In this document: piece by piece, positions 1 through 8,598 of the stretch
Layout of the letters: each line of letters starts with the position of its first letter
Position numbering within the stretch: position 1 is the stretch's first letter
Assembly (NCBI GenBank): GCA_002315505.1
Contig: DCGX01000037.1
Span: 9,941 to 46,435, forward strand
Reading direction: 5' to 3'
DNA: 36,495 bases
Source of the DNA: Ruminococcaceae bacterium UBA1767
Lineage (GTDB): Bacteria; Bacillota; Clostridia; Oscillospirales; Acutalibacteraceae
Notes under the pieces: generated by a model
What the model was told of the DNA's origin: nothing
Database searches by the model: none
The model's input: the letters and a program-made list of their open reading frames with translations, nothing else
Translations under genes and position numbers: made by a program

Positions 1-2882
1 AGAATATCCTCAGCACGCTGAATTGTCGGAGCGGTATCCGGTTTATTTTTTTCGTATTCGTCCGGCACTTCAAGCAAGGCCTCAGCCTGTTCAACAGTAG
101 CATCCTCGCCCAGATCCTCAGCCATCATAACATCGAGTCCTCTCGGCTCAGCTGATGTATTTTCCTCAAATACCGGTACTTTTACGGCTTTCTTTTTCTT
201 CTTCGTAATGAATCCGAAGAGTGTAATTGCAATAAGAATTATTGCACAGCCTGCTGAAATTCCGAGTCCGAGTGTCAATCCCTTTGCGTGATATTTAAAC
301 TCAATTGTGTGTTCACCCTCAGAGAGCTTGACACCAAGCAAAGCATCACCGATTTTAACGGTTTCTGCATTCTTACCGTCAACTGTAACTGTCCAACCTT
401 CATCATAGTTGATTGATGTATAAAGAATTTTATCGGCAGGTTCAGTAACTGTACCCTTGATATCAGTTTCATCAAAATCCGTAATTGTCATACCATTCTG
501 GCTGAGAATTTCATAGCCTGCCTCAAATGCTTCCATATCAAGACCTGTAACATAGCACTCAACCATACCCGTGTCCTCGTCAGCCTCAACAGGAATCTTA
601 ACTGTGAGAATCTCACCTGCCTGAAGATATCCGCAATCGAGGATATATGCCTCATCAACACTCTGTGTAAGGTCAACATCATTCTGAGTAAATACGTTGA
701 TTTCGCTGACGCCTGAGCCTTCAAAATAAACATACACATTCTGACTCTCTGTGATTGTGTAATTCAAAACAAGCTCAGCGGCCTCATCTGAAATAGTCTT
801 GTACATTCCGATGCTTGTATCCTCAAGGTCGATATACGATTCGGAAATATTATCTGCGCTGTAATCAGACGGATAAACAGGCTTCAGAACGTCATTTACT
901 CCCGTAGCCTTATACCAGTAATCATTCTGAACGTCAAACGGATTTTCAAGGCTGTAATCCCAATCGGTTATATATTTATCAACCATATATGCGAGCGGAA
1001 GATTGTATTTATTTTCGTATGCTTCAAACTTTCCGCACGTTGTAACCTGTTCAAGCAATTTCTCATTTACCTTGTATTCATCGTTCTTTACAATATACTT
1101 CAGGGACATCATGGCATTATATATCGGAGTCTGCGGATGGTAAACATAGCTGTTAATATAGTTACTGTCCATACCGAGATTATCCTGAAGGTTTGCAGAA
1201 AGCTCGTATGCCATCGAGGAGAATACTGAAACACCGTTGTAATTAAACCATGAAGCATCCATCAGTGTGTTGATATACGAAAGCTCCATACGATAGAATT
1301 TTTCATCGGAAAGCTCATCGAGCTTACCCTTAAGTGTTCTGAAATCAGAATATCCGCTTACAAAATTCGGCTTTTCCTGCGTAATTTTAAAATGGTCGGT
1401 ATTTGAAACAGCCGCCTCGGCAAATACACAGCACATAAGCAAAAGTGCGATTGTTGACTGAGCAAATTCCTTCTTCTTCATAAGTGAAAGCACAACAACA
1501 TAAATTGCTGTAAATGCGATGCTGATATATACTGTGTTGTCGCTTATGTTTGCCATTTCTGTTTTCTGTGCAAGAGCGATAAACAGCAAAACTCCCATAC
1601 CGGAGCCGACGATAGCCTTTGTCGAAATCGACTTGATATTGATAAGCACCTTGAATGCCATTGTCACGAGAACAAAGCAGTAAAGGAACGAAAAACGATA
1701 CGGCAGGTCATTTGGAAAATGCATTGCATGGAAAATATAGTTTGCATAATTCACATTGAAGCCAACGAAGAAAAATGCAAGAAGCACGACATGTGCAATT
1801 TTTTCCTTGTAGTTGATATTATTGCAAAATGCATAGAGCGGAATGAGAATAACCGAAAGCATACCGCAGTAAACATTAGGCAATACTGTGTCACCGCTGC
1901 TTCGGATTGTAGGCTCAACCGATGCAATATGATTTGCTATGAAATCAAAAATATTGTTGTAATAGCTGATTTCATCGGGGAACGTGCCCGATGTTGCAGA
2001 GCAGGTCTTAAGGCATAGATATGTCGGAATAAGCGCAAAAGCAACAAGTCCGACACCTAAAACTGAGCTGATTGCAAACGAAACTCCGCTGTGAAGGAAA
2101 CGATTGTTATAGATATTCTTTAATGATTCAACAATGGTCTTACCTTCGTTTTTCTCAGCGATAATCGAATCCTTTGTTGAATAGTTGCTGAAGAAATAAA
2201 CAAGAAAATAAACAACGGCAAATATACAAAGCATATATGCCATGTAGTAGCTTGAGAAAAATGCAAATGCAAGTGCAAGTGTGTAGAGCTTACATTTTCT
2301 CTCGTCGATAATCTTTTCGATTCCGAGAACTGCAAGCGGAAGAATGTACATCGCATCAATCCACATTATATTCCAGTAATACGCGATGAAGAAGCCGCAA
2401 AATGAATACATAATACCGAAAGCGGTAATTGTAAAGTCGTTCTTTTTCATCGACTTCTTAAGGTAATATGCAAGAGTTGAGGAAGCAAGTGCATTCTTTA
2501 CAAGCACCATTACACCGATTGCTTCCGGAATATTGTTATGACCGGCAAAAAGTGCAATAAGATCACCGACGGGACTTGAAAGATAGTTATAGTAATTTCC
2601 GAGGAAGGCTCCGCCTCCGCCTGTATTCCACGAATAGACAAAGCTCTTAAAGCCCTTAAGCCTGTCAACAAATTCCGCAAAAAGCGGTCCGTACTGATGA
2701 AATAAATCCATTCTGAGAACGGTTTTTATTCCGAACGGAATTACGTCAAAGCAATAATAAACAAGCATCATTAAAAATGCCGAGCAAATAAATGCCAGCA
2801 ATATATATATATGTTCATCTAAAAATTTACCGAATTTTGACTTCGGCTTTTTTACAGTATTTTTTATCTTCAAAATTTTCAT
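1..2882 (-). CDS. YfhO-family multi-pass membrane protein (C-terminus beyond window)
   Basis: The minus frame is open from the ATG at 2882 to the left edge (about 960 codons), so the end of the gene is missing. The N-terminus (MKILKIKNTVKKPKSK) is followed by a hydrophobic segment, then FVYSWNTGGGGAFLG and NYYNYLSSPVGDL, which match the start of YfhO proteins. Near residue 382 is HFPNDLPYRFSFLY, a hallmark of the family, and many hydrophobic segments follow. A late membrane helix (about 240-300) is followed by a lysine-rich stretch and an acidic tail. YfhO proteins are large membrane proteins with GT-C-like topology, implicated in glycosylation of lipoteichoic acid or other cell-wall polymers; the substrate here is unknown. 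The SD AAAGG directly abuts this ATG, so the TTG at 2873, with normal spacing, may be the real start. A sigma-A-like promoter lies at 2906-2934. It is divergent from spoIIIAA. Confidence 0.88.
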   Translation of the reverse strand, partial: MKILKIKNTVKKPKSKFGKFLDEHIYILLAFICSAFLMMLVYYCFDVIPFGIKTVLRMDLFHQYGPLFAEFVDRLKGFKSFVYSWNTGGGGAFLGNYYNYLSSPVGDLIALFAGHNNIPEAIGVMVLVKNALASSTLAYYLKKSMKKNDFTITAFGIMYSFCGFFIAYYWNIMWIDAMYILPLAVLGIEKIIDERKCKLYTLALAFAFFSSYYMAYMLCIFAVVYFLVYFFSNYSTKDSIIAEKNEGKTIVESLKNIYNNRFLHSGVSFAISSVLGVGLVAFALIPTYLCLKTCSATSGTFPDEISYYNNIFDFIANHIASVEPTIRSSGDTVLPNVYCGMLSVILIPLYAFCNNINYKEKIAHVVLLAFFFVGFNVNYANYIFHAMHFPNDLPYRFSFLYCFVLVTMAFKVLINIKSISTKAIVGSGMGVLLFIALAQKTEMANISDNTVYISIAFTAIYVVVLSLMKKKEFAQSTIALLLMCCVFAEAAVSNTDHFKITQEKPNFVSGYSDFRTLKGKLDELSDEKFYRMELSYINTLMDASWFNYNGVSVFSSMAYELSANLQDNLGMDSNYINSYVYHPQTPIYNAMMSLKYIVKNDEYKVNEKLLEQVTTCGKFEAYENKYNLPLAYMVDKYITDWDYSLENPFDVQNDYWYKATGVNDVLKPVYPSDYSADNISESYIDLEDTSIGMYKTISDEAAELVLNYTITESQNVYVYFEGSGVSEINVFTQNDVDLTQSVDEAYILDCGYLQAGEILTVKIPVEADEDTGMVECYVTGLDMEAFEAGYEILSQNGMTITDFDETDIKGTVTEPADKILYTSINYDEGWTVTVDGKNAETVKIGDALLGVKLSEGEHTIEFKYHAKGLTLGLGISAGCAIILIAITLFGFITKKKKKAVKVPVFEENTSAEPRGLDVMMAEDLGEDATVEQAEALLEVPDEYEKNKPDTAPTIQRAEDI

Positions 2883-2905
2883 CCTTTCGATGATATTTCT
2901 ATTTT

Positions 2906-2934
2906 ATTTTATCATAAAAACATAACACTTGCAA
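2906..2934 (-). promoter_or_regulatory. Sigma-A-like promoter of the YfhO-family gene
   Basis: Read on the minus strand, the -35 is TTGCAA (2934-2929), the spacer is 17 bp and the -10 is TAAAAT (2911-2906). The predicted start near 2899 gives a leader of about 17 nt before the ATG at 2882. Confidence 0.5.
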
Positions 2935-3015
2935 CAACAAGATTGCATTGTTTACATTATTTTAAAAATTTGTTCTAATCCGGGACAAGGCCTCATAAAA
3001 AATATTGGTGATAAA

Positions 3016-3996
3016 ATGAACTGCAAAAAGAAAAGCAACATAATCGAGGTCTGCAACTACCTTAATCAAGCTGTTTCCGATGTGCTTCTTTCCCTTACCG
3101 ATGCCGAATCAGAGAAGTTGAGTGAAATACGGATAAAAGCAGAGCTGCCTGTAATTTTAATTTTTACAGATTCAAAGCAGTTTATTACAAAAACAGGCAG
3201 AATGACAGAAATTTATTCCGACAATCTGCTTTGTCTTTCCCGTGACGAGCTTGACAGATGCTTTTGCAGAATGTGCGAATACTCAGTACACAGTCACAGC
3301 CAGAGCATAGCAAAAGGCTTTATTTCTCTGAAAAACGGATGCAGGGTCGGGGTTTACGGTACGGCGGTTATACACGACGGAAAGGTACAGACAATACGTG
3401 ATATTCATGGTATGAATATACGTATATCGGGAGAATTTGATGATTGTGCCGAAGAGATTTTCAACATGTGCTTTGTCGACGGAGTGAAAAACACTATTAT
3501 ATGCGGTCCCCCGTCGAGCGGTAAAACAACAATTCTCAAAGGTCTTTGCAGAATTCTGTCAGACAGCTGTCAGAAAAAGCTCGCTGTAATTGACGAAAGA
3601 TATGAGATGTCATCATCGTATCTCGGGTACTTCACAGACGTGCTGTCAGACTATCCGAAGCAAATCGGAATTGAAATTGCGGTGCGTACCCTCTCGCCCG
3701 ACATAATTATCTTTGATGAGTTAGGTAATGCAAACGAAGTGAATTGTGTGACAGATGCGCTTAACAGCGGAGTGAAATTCATTACATCCATTCACTGTAA
3801 AAACGAAAATGAACTGATAATGAAAAAGCAGTATCAGATTCTTAAAGAAATTAATGCGATAGAATGCTGTGCTTTTATTGACAGAAATTATAAATTATCA
3901 AAAATACTGAGAGTGAACAACAATGAAAATAGCGGCACTGACAATACTCGGAATAAGCTGTGTTATGAGCGGTCAATACATTGCATACAGATATAG
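3016..3996 (+). CDS. spoIIIAA: Stage III sporulation protein AA (ATPase)
   Basis: This is the AAA-type secretion ATPase of the SpoIIIA-SpoIIQ feeding-tube apparatus, acting on the mother-cell face of the outer forespore membrane. The Walker A motif GPPSSGKTT is at about residues 164-172 and the Walker B DIIIFDEL at about 229-236, giving 326 aa from ATG 3016 (family about 310). That start is chosen because GGTG lies just upstream and the 29 upstream in-frame residues do not resemble the family. It is the first gene of the complete spoIIIA operon. Oddly, its last 74 nt overlap spoIIIAB, so about 24 C-terminal residues are encoded in the overlap and extend past the usual family end. In relatives the operon is driven by sigma-E; I could not find a convincing sigma-E promoter here. 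Confidence 0.93.
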   Translation: MNCKKKSNIIEVCNYLNQAVSDVLLSLTDAESEKLSEIRIKAELPVILIFTDSKQFITKTGRMTEIYSDNLLCLSRDELDRCFCRMCEYSVHSHSQSIAKGFISLKNGCRVGVYGTAVIHDGKVQTIRDIHGMNIRISGEFDDCAEEIFNMCFVDGVKNTIICGPPSSGKTTILKGLCRILSDSCQKKLAVIDERYEMSSSYLGYFTDVLSDYPKQIGIEIAVRTLSPDIIIFDELGNANEVNCVTDALNSGVKFITSIHCKNENELIMKKQYQILKEINAIECCAFIDRNYKLSKILRVNNNENSGTDNTRNKLCYERSIHCIQI

Positions 3997-4432
3997 TATG
4001 CGGGTTACGTTACTTGAAAAAGCATTGGTTATGCTGAGCATTATTGAGAACGACATCTGCTTCCTCAAAAGACCTGCAATAAATATTATTGGCGAATTAT
4101 CAAAGAAAAACGAATTGAAGTCACTTTCATTTCTGAATGATTGCAATATTCTACTTCACAGCGGAGAGGAATTCGGGAACGCATGGATTACTTCATTGAA
4201 CAAAATAACTTGCTTTCAGCCTTTTAAAAAAGAAGACATTGAGATTCTGAAGGCTTTTTCAATAAATTTCGGCAAAACAGACACCGAAGGACAAATTTCA
4301 AACTGTCGCATACACAGAGCTTTACTTGCCGAGAATCTAAACGAAGCTAAGGCAGAAAGGCAACGCTATGCATCTGTTTGTACAATCTTCGGAATAGTTT
4401 GCGGAGTTTTTGTATTCATAATATTCATTTAG
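3923..4432 (+). CDS. spoIIIAB: Stage III sporulation protein AB
   Basis: This 169-aa protein has an N-terminal membrane segment (MKIAALTILGISCVMSG), the helical body typical of SpoIIIAB (LLEKALVMLSIIENDI) and a C-terminal hydrophobic anchor. The family resembles GspF-type platform proteins and belongs to the SpoIIIA channel complex in the outer forespore membrane. The start at 3923 matches the usual family N-terminus and follows GAGAGTGA at good spacing. It overlaps the end of spoIIIAA by 74 nt in another frame, which implies translational coupling. The stop is 10 nt before spoIIIAC. Confidence 0.9.
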   Translation: MKIAALTILGISCVMSGQYIAYRYSMRVTLLEKALVMLSIIENDICFLKRPAINIIGELSKKNELKSLSFLNDCNILLHSGEEFGNAWITSLNKITCFQPFKKEDIEILKAFSINFGKTDTEGQISNCRIHRALLAENLNEAKAERQRYASVCTIFGIVCGVFVFIIFI

Positions 4433-4442
4433 GGAGGAAAAC

Positions 4443-4631
4443 ATGGAGCTGGTAATAAAAATTGCGGCAGTCGGTATTATTGTTGCTGTACTTCAACAAA
4501 TTCTCAGCCGCTCAGGTCGTGACGAATATGCTATGCTGACAGTCCTCGCAGGAATTCTTGCAGTACTGGCAATGCTTCTTCCCGAGCTTAAGGAGCTGTA
4601 CAATTCAATCAGCTCGGTAATGTCATTCTGA
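4443..4631 (+). CDS. spoIIIAC: Stage III sporulation protein AC
   Basis: This 62-aa protein consists of two hydrophobic segments, normal for SpoIIIAC, a small membrane subunit of the SpoIIIA complex. The N-terminus MELVIKIAAVGIIVAVL and the central GRDEYAML are typical. A very strong SD (AGGGAGG) precedes the ATG. It sits in the conserved position between AB and AD, with one base between its stop and the spoIIIAD start. Confidence 0.93.
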   Translation: MELVIKIAAVGIIVAVLQQILSRSGRDEYAMLTVLAGILAVLAMLLPELKELYNSISSVMSF

Positions 4632-4632
4632 T

Positions 4633-5019
4633 ATGATTATTAAAATTGCTGTCGCAGGTATTGTTTGTGCAATCCTGTGCGTTATTCTCAGACAATACAG
4701 ACCCGATATATCCGTAATTCTGCAAATTGCGGGAATAATTGCAATCACTGTTGCTTCGGTCACTTTCTTTGTTGAATTAAAAAGTGAAGCGAACGAGCTG
4801 ACCGCTTTCTCATCACTTGTTGAGGACAGCTACATAAAGCTACTGATAAAGGTACTGAGCATTGCAATTATTACAAAGCTGGCGGTTGATATCTGCAATG
4901 ATACTGGAAATTCCGCACTTGCCTCGGGCGTTGAGCTTATTGGAAAGGTTATTATTCTGGCTATGTGTATGCCTCTGTTAAAGGTGCTGGCTGAAATTGC
5001 GGAAGGATTATTGGTGTAG
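4633..5019 (+). CDS. spoIIIAD: Stage III sporulation protein AD
   Basis: This 128-aa, largely hydrophobic protein has the usual SpoIIIAD pattern: an N-terminal helix (IIKIAVAGIVCAILCVILR), a further helix, the motif YIKLLIKVLSIAIITK followed by DICNDTGNSALAS, and a C-terminal helix. The GDTGN/NDTGN motif is characteristic. It is a membrane subunit of the mother-cell side of the SpoIIIA channel. Its start lies directly after the spoIIIAC stop and has no strong SD of its own, suggesting translational coupling. Confidence 0.92.
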   Translation: MIIKIAVAGIVCAILCVILRQYRPDISVILQIAGIIAITVASVTFFVELKSEANELTAFSSLVEDSYIKLLIKVLSIAIITKLAVDICNDTGNSALASGVELIGKVIILAMCMPLLKVLAEIAEGLLV

Positions 5020-5020
5020 T

Positions 5021-6142
5021 ATGAAGAAGATAATTGAATTTCTGTGCATTCTAACGGCAATTTTCATTTCACTTTCCGTATGTGCCTGTGCCGGAAATGA
5101 TACAATCGGTAAAATCACGGACTCTCAGCAGGAAAAAATATACAACAGCTTATCTGACGAGGCACAGGAAATGCTCGAAGATATCGGCATTAGTTCAATC
5201 AGCTTTGATGATATCTTTAACATCACTCCGCAAAAAATATGTAATCTTTTTAAAAAGCTCGTCACAGGACAAGTTGAGGCACCGACCCGTTCACTTGTAA
5301 GGCTGACAGCGATAATTGTGCTTCTTGCGGTTTATGAATGCTTCGCACCCGATGATGAAAGAACAAAAACCATCACACAAATTATCGGCATACTCTTCTG
5401 CACAATTTCAATAGCCAATCCTCTTTCCACCGCAATCGCTTCTGCAATAGCTTCAATCTCCGTCAGCGAAAAATTCATGCTTACTCTGATACCTGTTTTA
5501 GCCTGTGTAATTTCACTTGCAGGTAATCCGACACTTGCAATAAGCTTTCAGTCTATTGCTTTCGGTGCGGCGCAGGTAATTGCATCAATATCGGGGAAGT
5601 ACATTGCTCCTGCGGTAGGTGCAATATTAGCCCTCGATATTACGGGAGCGGTAATTCCGACCTACAATCTCAGCGGAATCACAAATCTCTCCAAGAAAAC
5701 ACTTACCGCAATTCTGTCCACAACAGCGACAATTTACGTTGCGTTTCTCGGATTAAAGGGAGCACTTGCAAATGCGGCAGATACCGTTGCTTCAAGAGGA
5801 ATTCGTCTTGCAATAAGCTCAGCTGTGCCTGTAGTCGGCGGTGCATTGAGCGAAGCATATTCGGGTATTATCGGAAGTATCATTTTAGCACGAAGTACTC
5901 TCGGAATTTTCGGTATTGCCGCAATTGCTCTTATCAATCTGCCATCGTGCCTTCAGCTTGTGTTCTGGATTTTTGCTTTGAAGGTCTGTGCATCGGTCGG
6001 TGAGCTTTTTAACCAGAATACAACCGCAAAGCTGTTGCGCTCGGTTGCATCAGCACTGACTCTTTTAAACGTGGTTATTCTGTTTAACGCAGTGCTTTTT
6101 ATTATTTCAACGGCACTGATTCTCATAATAAAGGCGGGATAA
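5021..6142 (+). CDS. spoIIIAE: Stage III sporulation protein AE
   Basis: This 373-aa protein has an N-terminal signal-like hydrophobic stretch (IIEFLCILTAIFISLSV), a short hydrophilic region and then a long series of membrane segments, as in SpoIIIAE (about 390 aa in Bacillus). The family is a polytopic membrane component of the SpoIIIA feeding-tube complex. Start 5021 is preferred over upstream in-frame codons at 4997 because it lies 1 nt after the spoIIIAD stop, follows GGAAGG/GGTG, and gives a clean N-terminal hydrophobic segment. The spoIIIAF start is 1 nt past its stop. Confidence 0.93.
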   Translation: MKKIIEFLCILTAIFISLSVCACAGNDTIGKITDSQQEKIYNSLSDEAQEMLEDIGISSISFDDIFNITPQKICNLFKKLVTGQVEAPTRSLVRLTAIIVLLAVYECFAPDDERTKTITQIIGILFCTISIANPLSTAIASAIASISVSEKFMLTLIPVLACVISLAGNPTLAISFQSIAFGAAQVIASISGKYIAPAVGAILALDITGAVIPTYNLSGITNLSKKTLTAILSTTATIYVAFLGLKGALANAADTVASRGIRLAISSAVPVVGGALSEAYSGIIGSIILARSTLGIFGIAAIALINLPSCLQLVFWIFALKVCASVGELFNQNTTAKLLRSVASALTLLNVVILFNAVLFIISTALILIIKAG

Positions 6143-6143
6143 C

Positions 6144-6587
6144 ATGGACTCAATCAAGCAATGGATTTTTGCGATTTGTATATCCGCAATAGTCGGCGGA
6201 ATAATACTTATTCTTTCGCCTGAGGGTTCAACCGAAAAGGCAGTTCGTACTGCTGTATCACTTGTTCTGCTGTGTGTAATACTGTCCCCATTCACATCGG
6301 GAATCAATTCAGAGCTTCCCGTGATTCCGAATATCGAACAAGCAGAATCAATCGAAGAAAACACAGTTGAAATATTCAAGAAAACAATCGAAGAAAAAAT
6401 AGCCGAAATATTAGTAAAAAATAGTTTTATTAACCCGAAAATCAGCATAGATATTATAACGCAAAGCAATGAAATGACCGTAAATTCAGTTAAAATCATT
6501 GCGGACAGCGGAAATACGGAATCAGCACGTAAACAGATTAGAAATGAGCTTGGAATTGATGTTGAAATTGAGGTGCAGAATGAATAA
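6144..6587 (+). CDS. spoIIIAF: Stage III sporulation protein AF
   Basis: This 147-aa protein has two N-terminal membrane helices (WIFAICISAIVGGIILIL and VRTAVSLVLLCVILSPF) and a soluble C-terminal alpha/beta domain. The region between them (SPEGSTEKAVRTAVSL) resembles the conserved part of SpoIIIAF; the soluble domain is related to the ring-forming modules of AG and AH. GGCGGGAT upstream supplies the SD. It overlaps the start of spoIIIAG by 8 nt. Confidence 0.9.
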   Translation: MDSIKQWIFAICISAIVGGIILILSPEGSTEKAVRTAVSLVLLCVILSPFTSGINSELPVIPNIEQAESIEENTVEIFKKTIEEKIAEILVKNSFINPKISIDIITQSNEMTVNSVKIIADSGNTESARKQIRNELGIDVEIEVQNE

Positions 6588-7113
6588 GAAAATTGAAAGC
6601 ATTGTCACAAAGCTGAAAGAAAACAAGCGGGTTGCAGTAATCGTACTTGCAGGATTAATCGGCATTCTTATGCTCACTGCCTCGGAGCTGATGCCCGAAG
6701 AAGAAAAGGCTGATGTACAGGAGAATGAAGTATCCGACTATTCCGAATACGAGGAAAACTTAGAGCAACGGCTCGAGGGTATGATTTCTTCAATCAACGG
6801 TGCAGGTAAAACTAAGGTCATGCTGACGCTCGAATCGGGTGACGAGAATGTCTATGCAATGGAGCATAAGCAATCAAGCTCGTCACAAAATGAGCAAAGC
6901 GAAAACGAGTATGTACTTATTAATAAAAGCGGTGACGATGAAGGTCTTTTACTGAAAATCGTTGAGCCTGAGGTGCGTGGTGTCGCAATAGTTTGCGAGG
7001 GGGCAGACTCGGCACAGGTCAGGCAGGAAATAATCAGTTCCGTCACAGCTGTTTTAGGAATCACAACCAACAGAATCAGTATATCAAAAATGAACAACGG
7101 AGGTATTCAATAA
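6580..7113 (+). CDS. spoIIIAG: Stage III sporulation protein AG
   Basis: This 177-aa bitopic protein has a basic N-terminus, one membrane helix (VAVIVLAGLIGILMLTA) and an extracytoplasmic domain related to the YscJ/FliF ring-building fold. In Bacillus the homologue forms the large ring in the intermembrane space of the engulfed forespore. The start at 6580 follows GAGGTG and overlaps the spoIIIAF stop by 8 nt. Longer in-frame versions starting at 6499 would lie inside spoIIIAF and are not supported. The motifs VMLTLESGDENVYA and EVRGVAIVCEGADSA fit the family. Confidence 0.92.
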   Translation: MNKKIESIVTKLKENKRVAVIVLAGLIGILMLTASELMPEEEKADVQENEVSDYSEYEENLEQRLEGMISSINGAGKTKVMLTLESGDENVYAMEHKQSSSSQNEQSENEYVLINKSGDDEGLLLKIVEPEVRGVAIVCEGADSAQVRQEIISSVTAVLGITTNRISISKMNNGGIQ

Positions 7114-7646
7114 TGGTACTCAGAAAAAAACAAATTGTAACGGCAACACTTGTGTTAGCACTCGGTGCGGCAATTTTCGCAAACTGGTATATGTCAAAGC
7201 CCGGTGCAGCATCAACTATTGACGGTATCACAACTGCACAGGCAAGTGAGGCGACAAATCTCGGCGATGCTCAATATGTCGGTGCAACAACAGCGAGTGG
7301 TGAAGCTCTGGCTGATTTCAAGGTTAAGCGTGATGCATCTCATGACGAAGCAAAAGAAACACTCAACAGTATAATCAAGGACAGCTCCGCTTCACCGACG
7401 GCAATTTCTCAGGCAAACGAATCAATGCAGGATTTAGTCGAGGCAATCAAGCTGGAAACAGATCTTGAAAATCTTATTTCGGCAAAAATCGGAGGAGATT
7501 GCCTTGTGATTCTCGGCTCGGGTAAATGCCGGGTAATCGTTGAAAAAGGTAGGGCAAACGCAAATTCCTCTCTTCAGATAAAGGAGCTCATCTTAAATCA
7601 GACCGACCTTACAGGCGAAAACATTACAATTATTGAAGCAAAATAG
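7113..7646 (+). CDS. spoIIIAH: Stage III sporulation protein AH
   Basis: This 177-aa bitopic protein has the N-terminal segment VLRKKQIVTATLVLALGA, ending in the family-typical NWYMS, and a soluble region with the YscJ/FliF-like fold. SpoIIIAH binds forespore SpoIIQ to join the two membranes. The ATG at 7113 shares its first base with the spoIIIAG TAA and follows GGAGG. It is the last gene of the operon. No hairpin terminator is seen before the next promoter (7656). Confidence 0.92.
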   Translation: MVLRKKQIVTATLVLALGAAIFANWYMSKPGAASTIDGITTAQASEATNLGDAQYVGATTASGEALADFKVKRDASHDEAKETLNSIIKDSSASPTAISQANESMQDLVEAIKLETDLENLISAKIGGDCLVILGSGKCRVIVEKGRANANSSLQIKELILNQTDLTGENITIIEAK

Positions 7647-7655
7647 ATTAAAGTA

Positions 7656-7684
7656 TTGCATTATTCCCGGTAATGAATTACAAT
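7656..7684 (+). promoter_or_regulatory. Sigma-A-like promoter of the EEP-family gene
   Basis: The -35 is TTGCAT (7656-7661), the spacer 17 bp and the -10 TACAAT (7679-7684), giving a start near 7691. The upstream ATG at 7673 would fall between the -35 and -10, so 7715 is the more likely start of the gene. Confidence 0.5.
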
Positions 7685-7714
7685 ATTACCATTGATTTTG
7701 AAAGGTATGGATTT

Positions 7715-8428
7715 ATGAAAATTAAGGTTACATCATACAACATTTTCCACTGTGCAGATTATTATAACTATGAGACAATTGATTATGATGCATTTATTAA
7801 AACAATTGACAGCTTTTCTTCCGCCGTTGTCGGTATGAATGAAGTCCACGGTGAAGGTCCCGATGATGAATACGATGAGCAGGCTGAAATTCTCGGCAAG
7901 GGAATCGGTTGCAATTATTATTTTTCAAAGGCCACTGAAATCGACGGTAATAATCCATTCGGAAATGCAATGCTTTCACGTTTGCCGGTAAAGGAAGTTT
8001 CAACTATTCCGATTCCCGACCCCGAGCCGAAAAGCTATGACGGATATTATGAAACCCGTGCCGTGCTCAGAATGGTTACCGACACAACACCCGAAATTAC
8101 ATTTTTAATAACTCACTTCGGATTAAATCCCGACGAGCAGGAAAATGCGGTAAAAACCGTTCTTGCGAATTTACCGAAGGAAAGATGCGTTTTCATGGGA
8201 GATTTGAATGTAATGCCGGACAATGAAGTCCTTAACCCGATAAAAGAAGTGCTTAAGGACACCGCGGTTGAGGTTAATAACATTCCTCTCACCTTCCCCT
8301 CCTGCGAGCCAAACAGAAAGATTGACTATATTTTTGTCACACCCGATATCAAGGTTAACTCATTTTTTACCGAGGATATCGTTCTTTCCGACCACCTTGC
8401 AGTTTCCGCAGAAATCGAAGTCGAATAA
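7715..8428 (+). CDS. Endonuclease/exonuclease/phosphatase-family hydrolase
   Basis: From ATG 7715 this is 237 aa with the complete EEP/DNase I-like motif set: N9 in TSYNIF, E43 in GMNEVHG, H134 in LITHFG, D163/N165 in MGDLNVMP, D204 in KIDYIF, and S225-D226-H227 near the C-terminus. These are the metal-binding and catalytic positions of phosphodiesterases and phosphomonoesterases that act on nucleic acids, inositol lipids or small phosphates; the sequence does not reveal the substrate. There is no signal peptide, so it is cytosolic. It has AAAGGT as SD, its own promoter and a terminator, so it is monocistronic. It occupies a place next to spoIIIAH where other Firmicutes usually carry housekeeping genes. 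Confidence 0.88.
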   Translation: MKIKVTSYNIFHCADYYNYETIDYDAFIKTIDSFSSAVVGMNEVHGEGPDDEYDEQAEILGKGIGCNYYFSKATEIDGNNPFGNAMLSRLPVKEVSTIPIPDPEPKSYDGYYETRAVLRMVTDTTPEITFLITHFGLNPDEQENAVKTVLANLPKERCVFMGDLNVMPDNEVLNPIKEVLKDTAVEVNNIPLTFPSCEPNRKIDYIFVTPDIKVNSFFTEDIVLSDHLAVSAEIEVE

Positions 8429-8433
8429 TTATC

Positions 8434-8458
8434 AGCCATCCTGTCGGGTGGCTTTTTC
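8434..8458 (+). terminator. Rho-independent terminator after the EEP gene
   Basis: The stem AGCCATCC/GGGTGGCT (one G-T pair) with loop TGTC is followed by TTTTT. It begins 6 nt after the stop codon. Confidence 0.85.
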
Positions 8459-8515
8459 ATTTGTAGTTGTAATGTAAAGATTATACATCAGTATCGAAGT
8501 TTTCTTTCGTTTCGC

Positions 8516-8545
8516 TTGACATTTACTATGCCGTTATTATATTAT
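8516..8545 (+). promoter_or_regulatory. Sigma-A promoter of the GH2 operon
   Basis: A perfect TTGACA (8516-8521) is followed by TATATT at 16 bp (8538-8543) or TATTAT at 18 bp (8540-8545). The leader is about 48 nt. No operator or riboswitch was recognised in the 170-nt intergenic region. Confidence 0.7.
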
Positions 8546-8598
8546 TTTTATTGTAGAAAAAAGGCAAAATATTCCCTGCAGCAAGGAGAGTAATAATT

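Noticed and set aside
2994..3003. CATAAAAAAT as a sigma-E -10 box for spoIIIA
   Set aside because: It would put the transcript start at about 3008, inside the SD at 3007-3010, and no sigma-E -35 lies at the right distance.
2929..3015. 29-residue N-terminal extension of SpoIIIAA from ATG 2929
   Set aside because: The extension does not resemble the family, has no good SD, and its first bases overlap the -35 box of the divergent YfhO gene promoter. The ATG at 3016 fits better.
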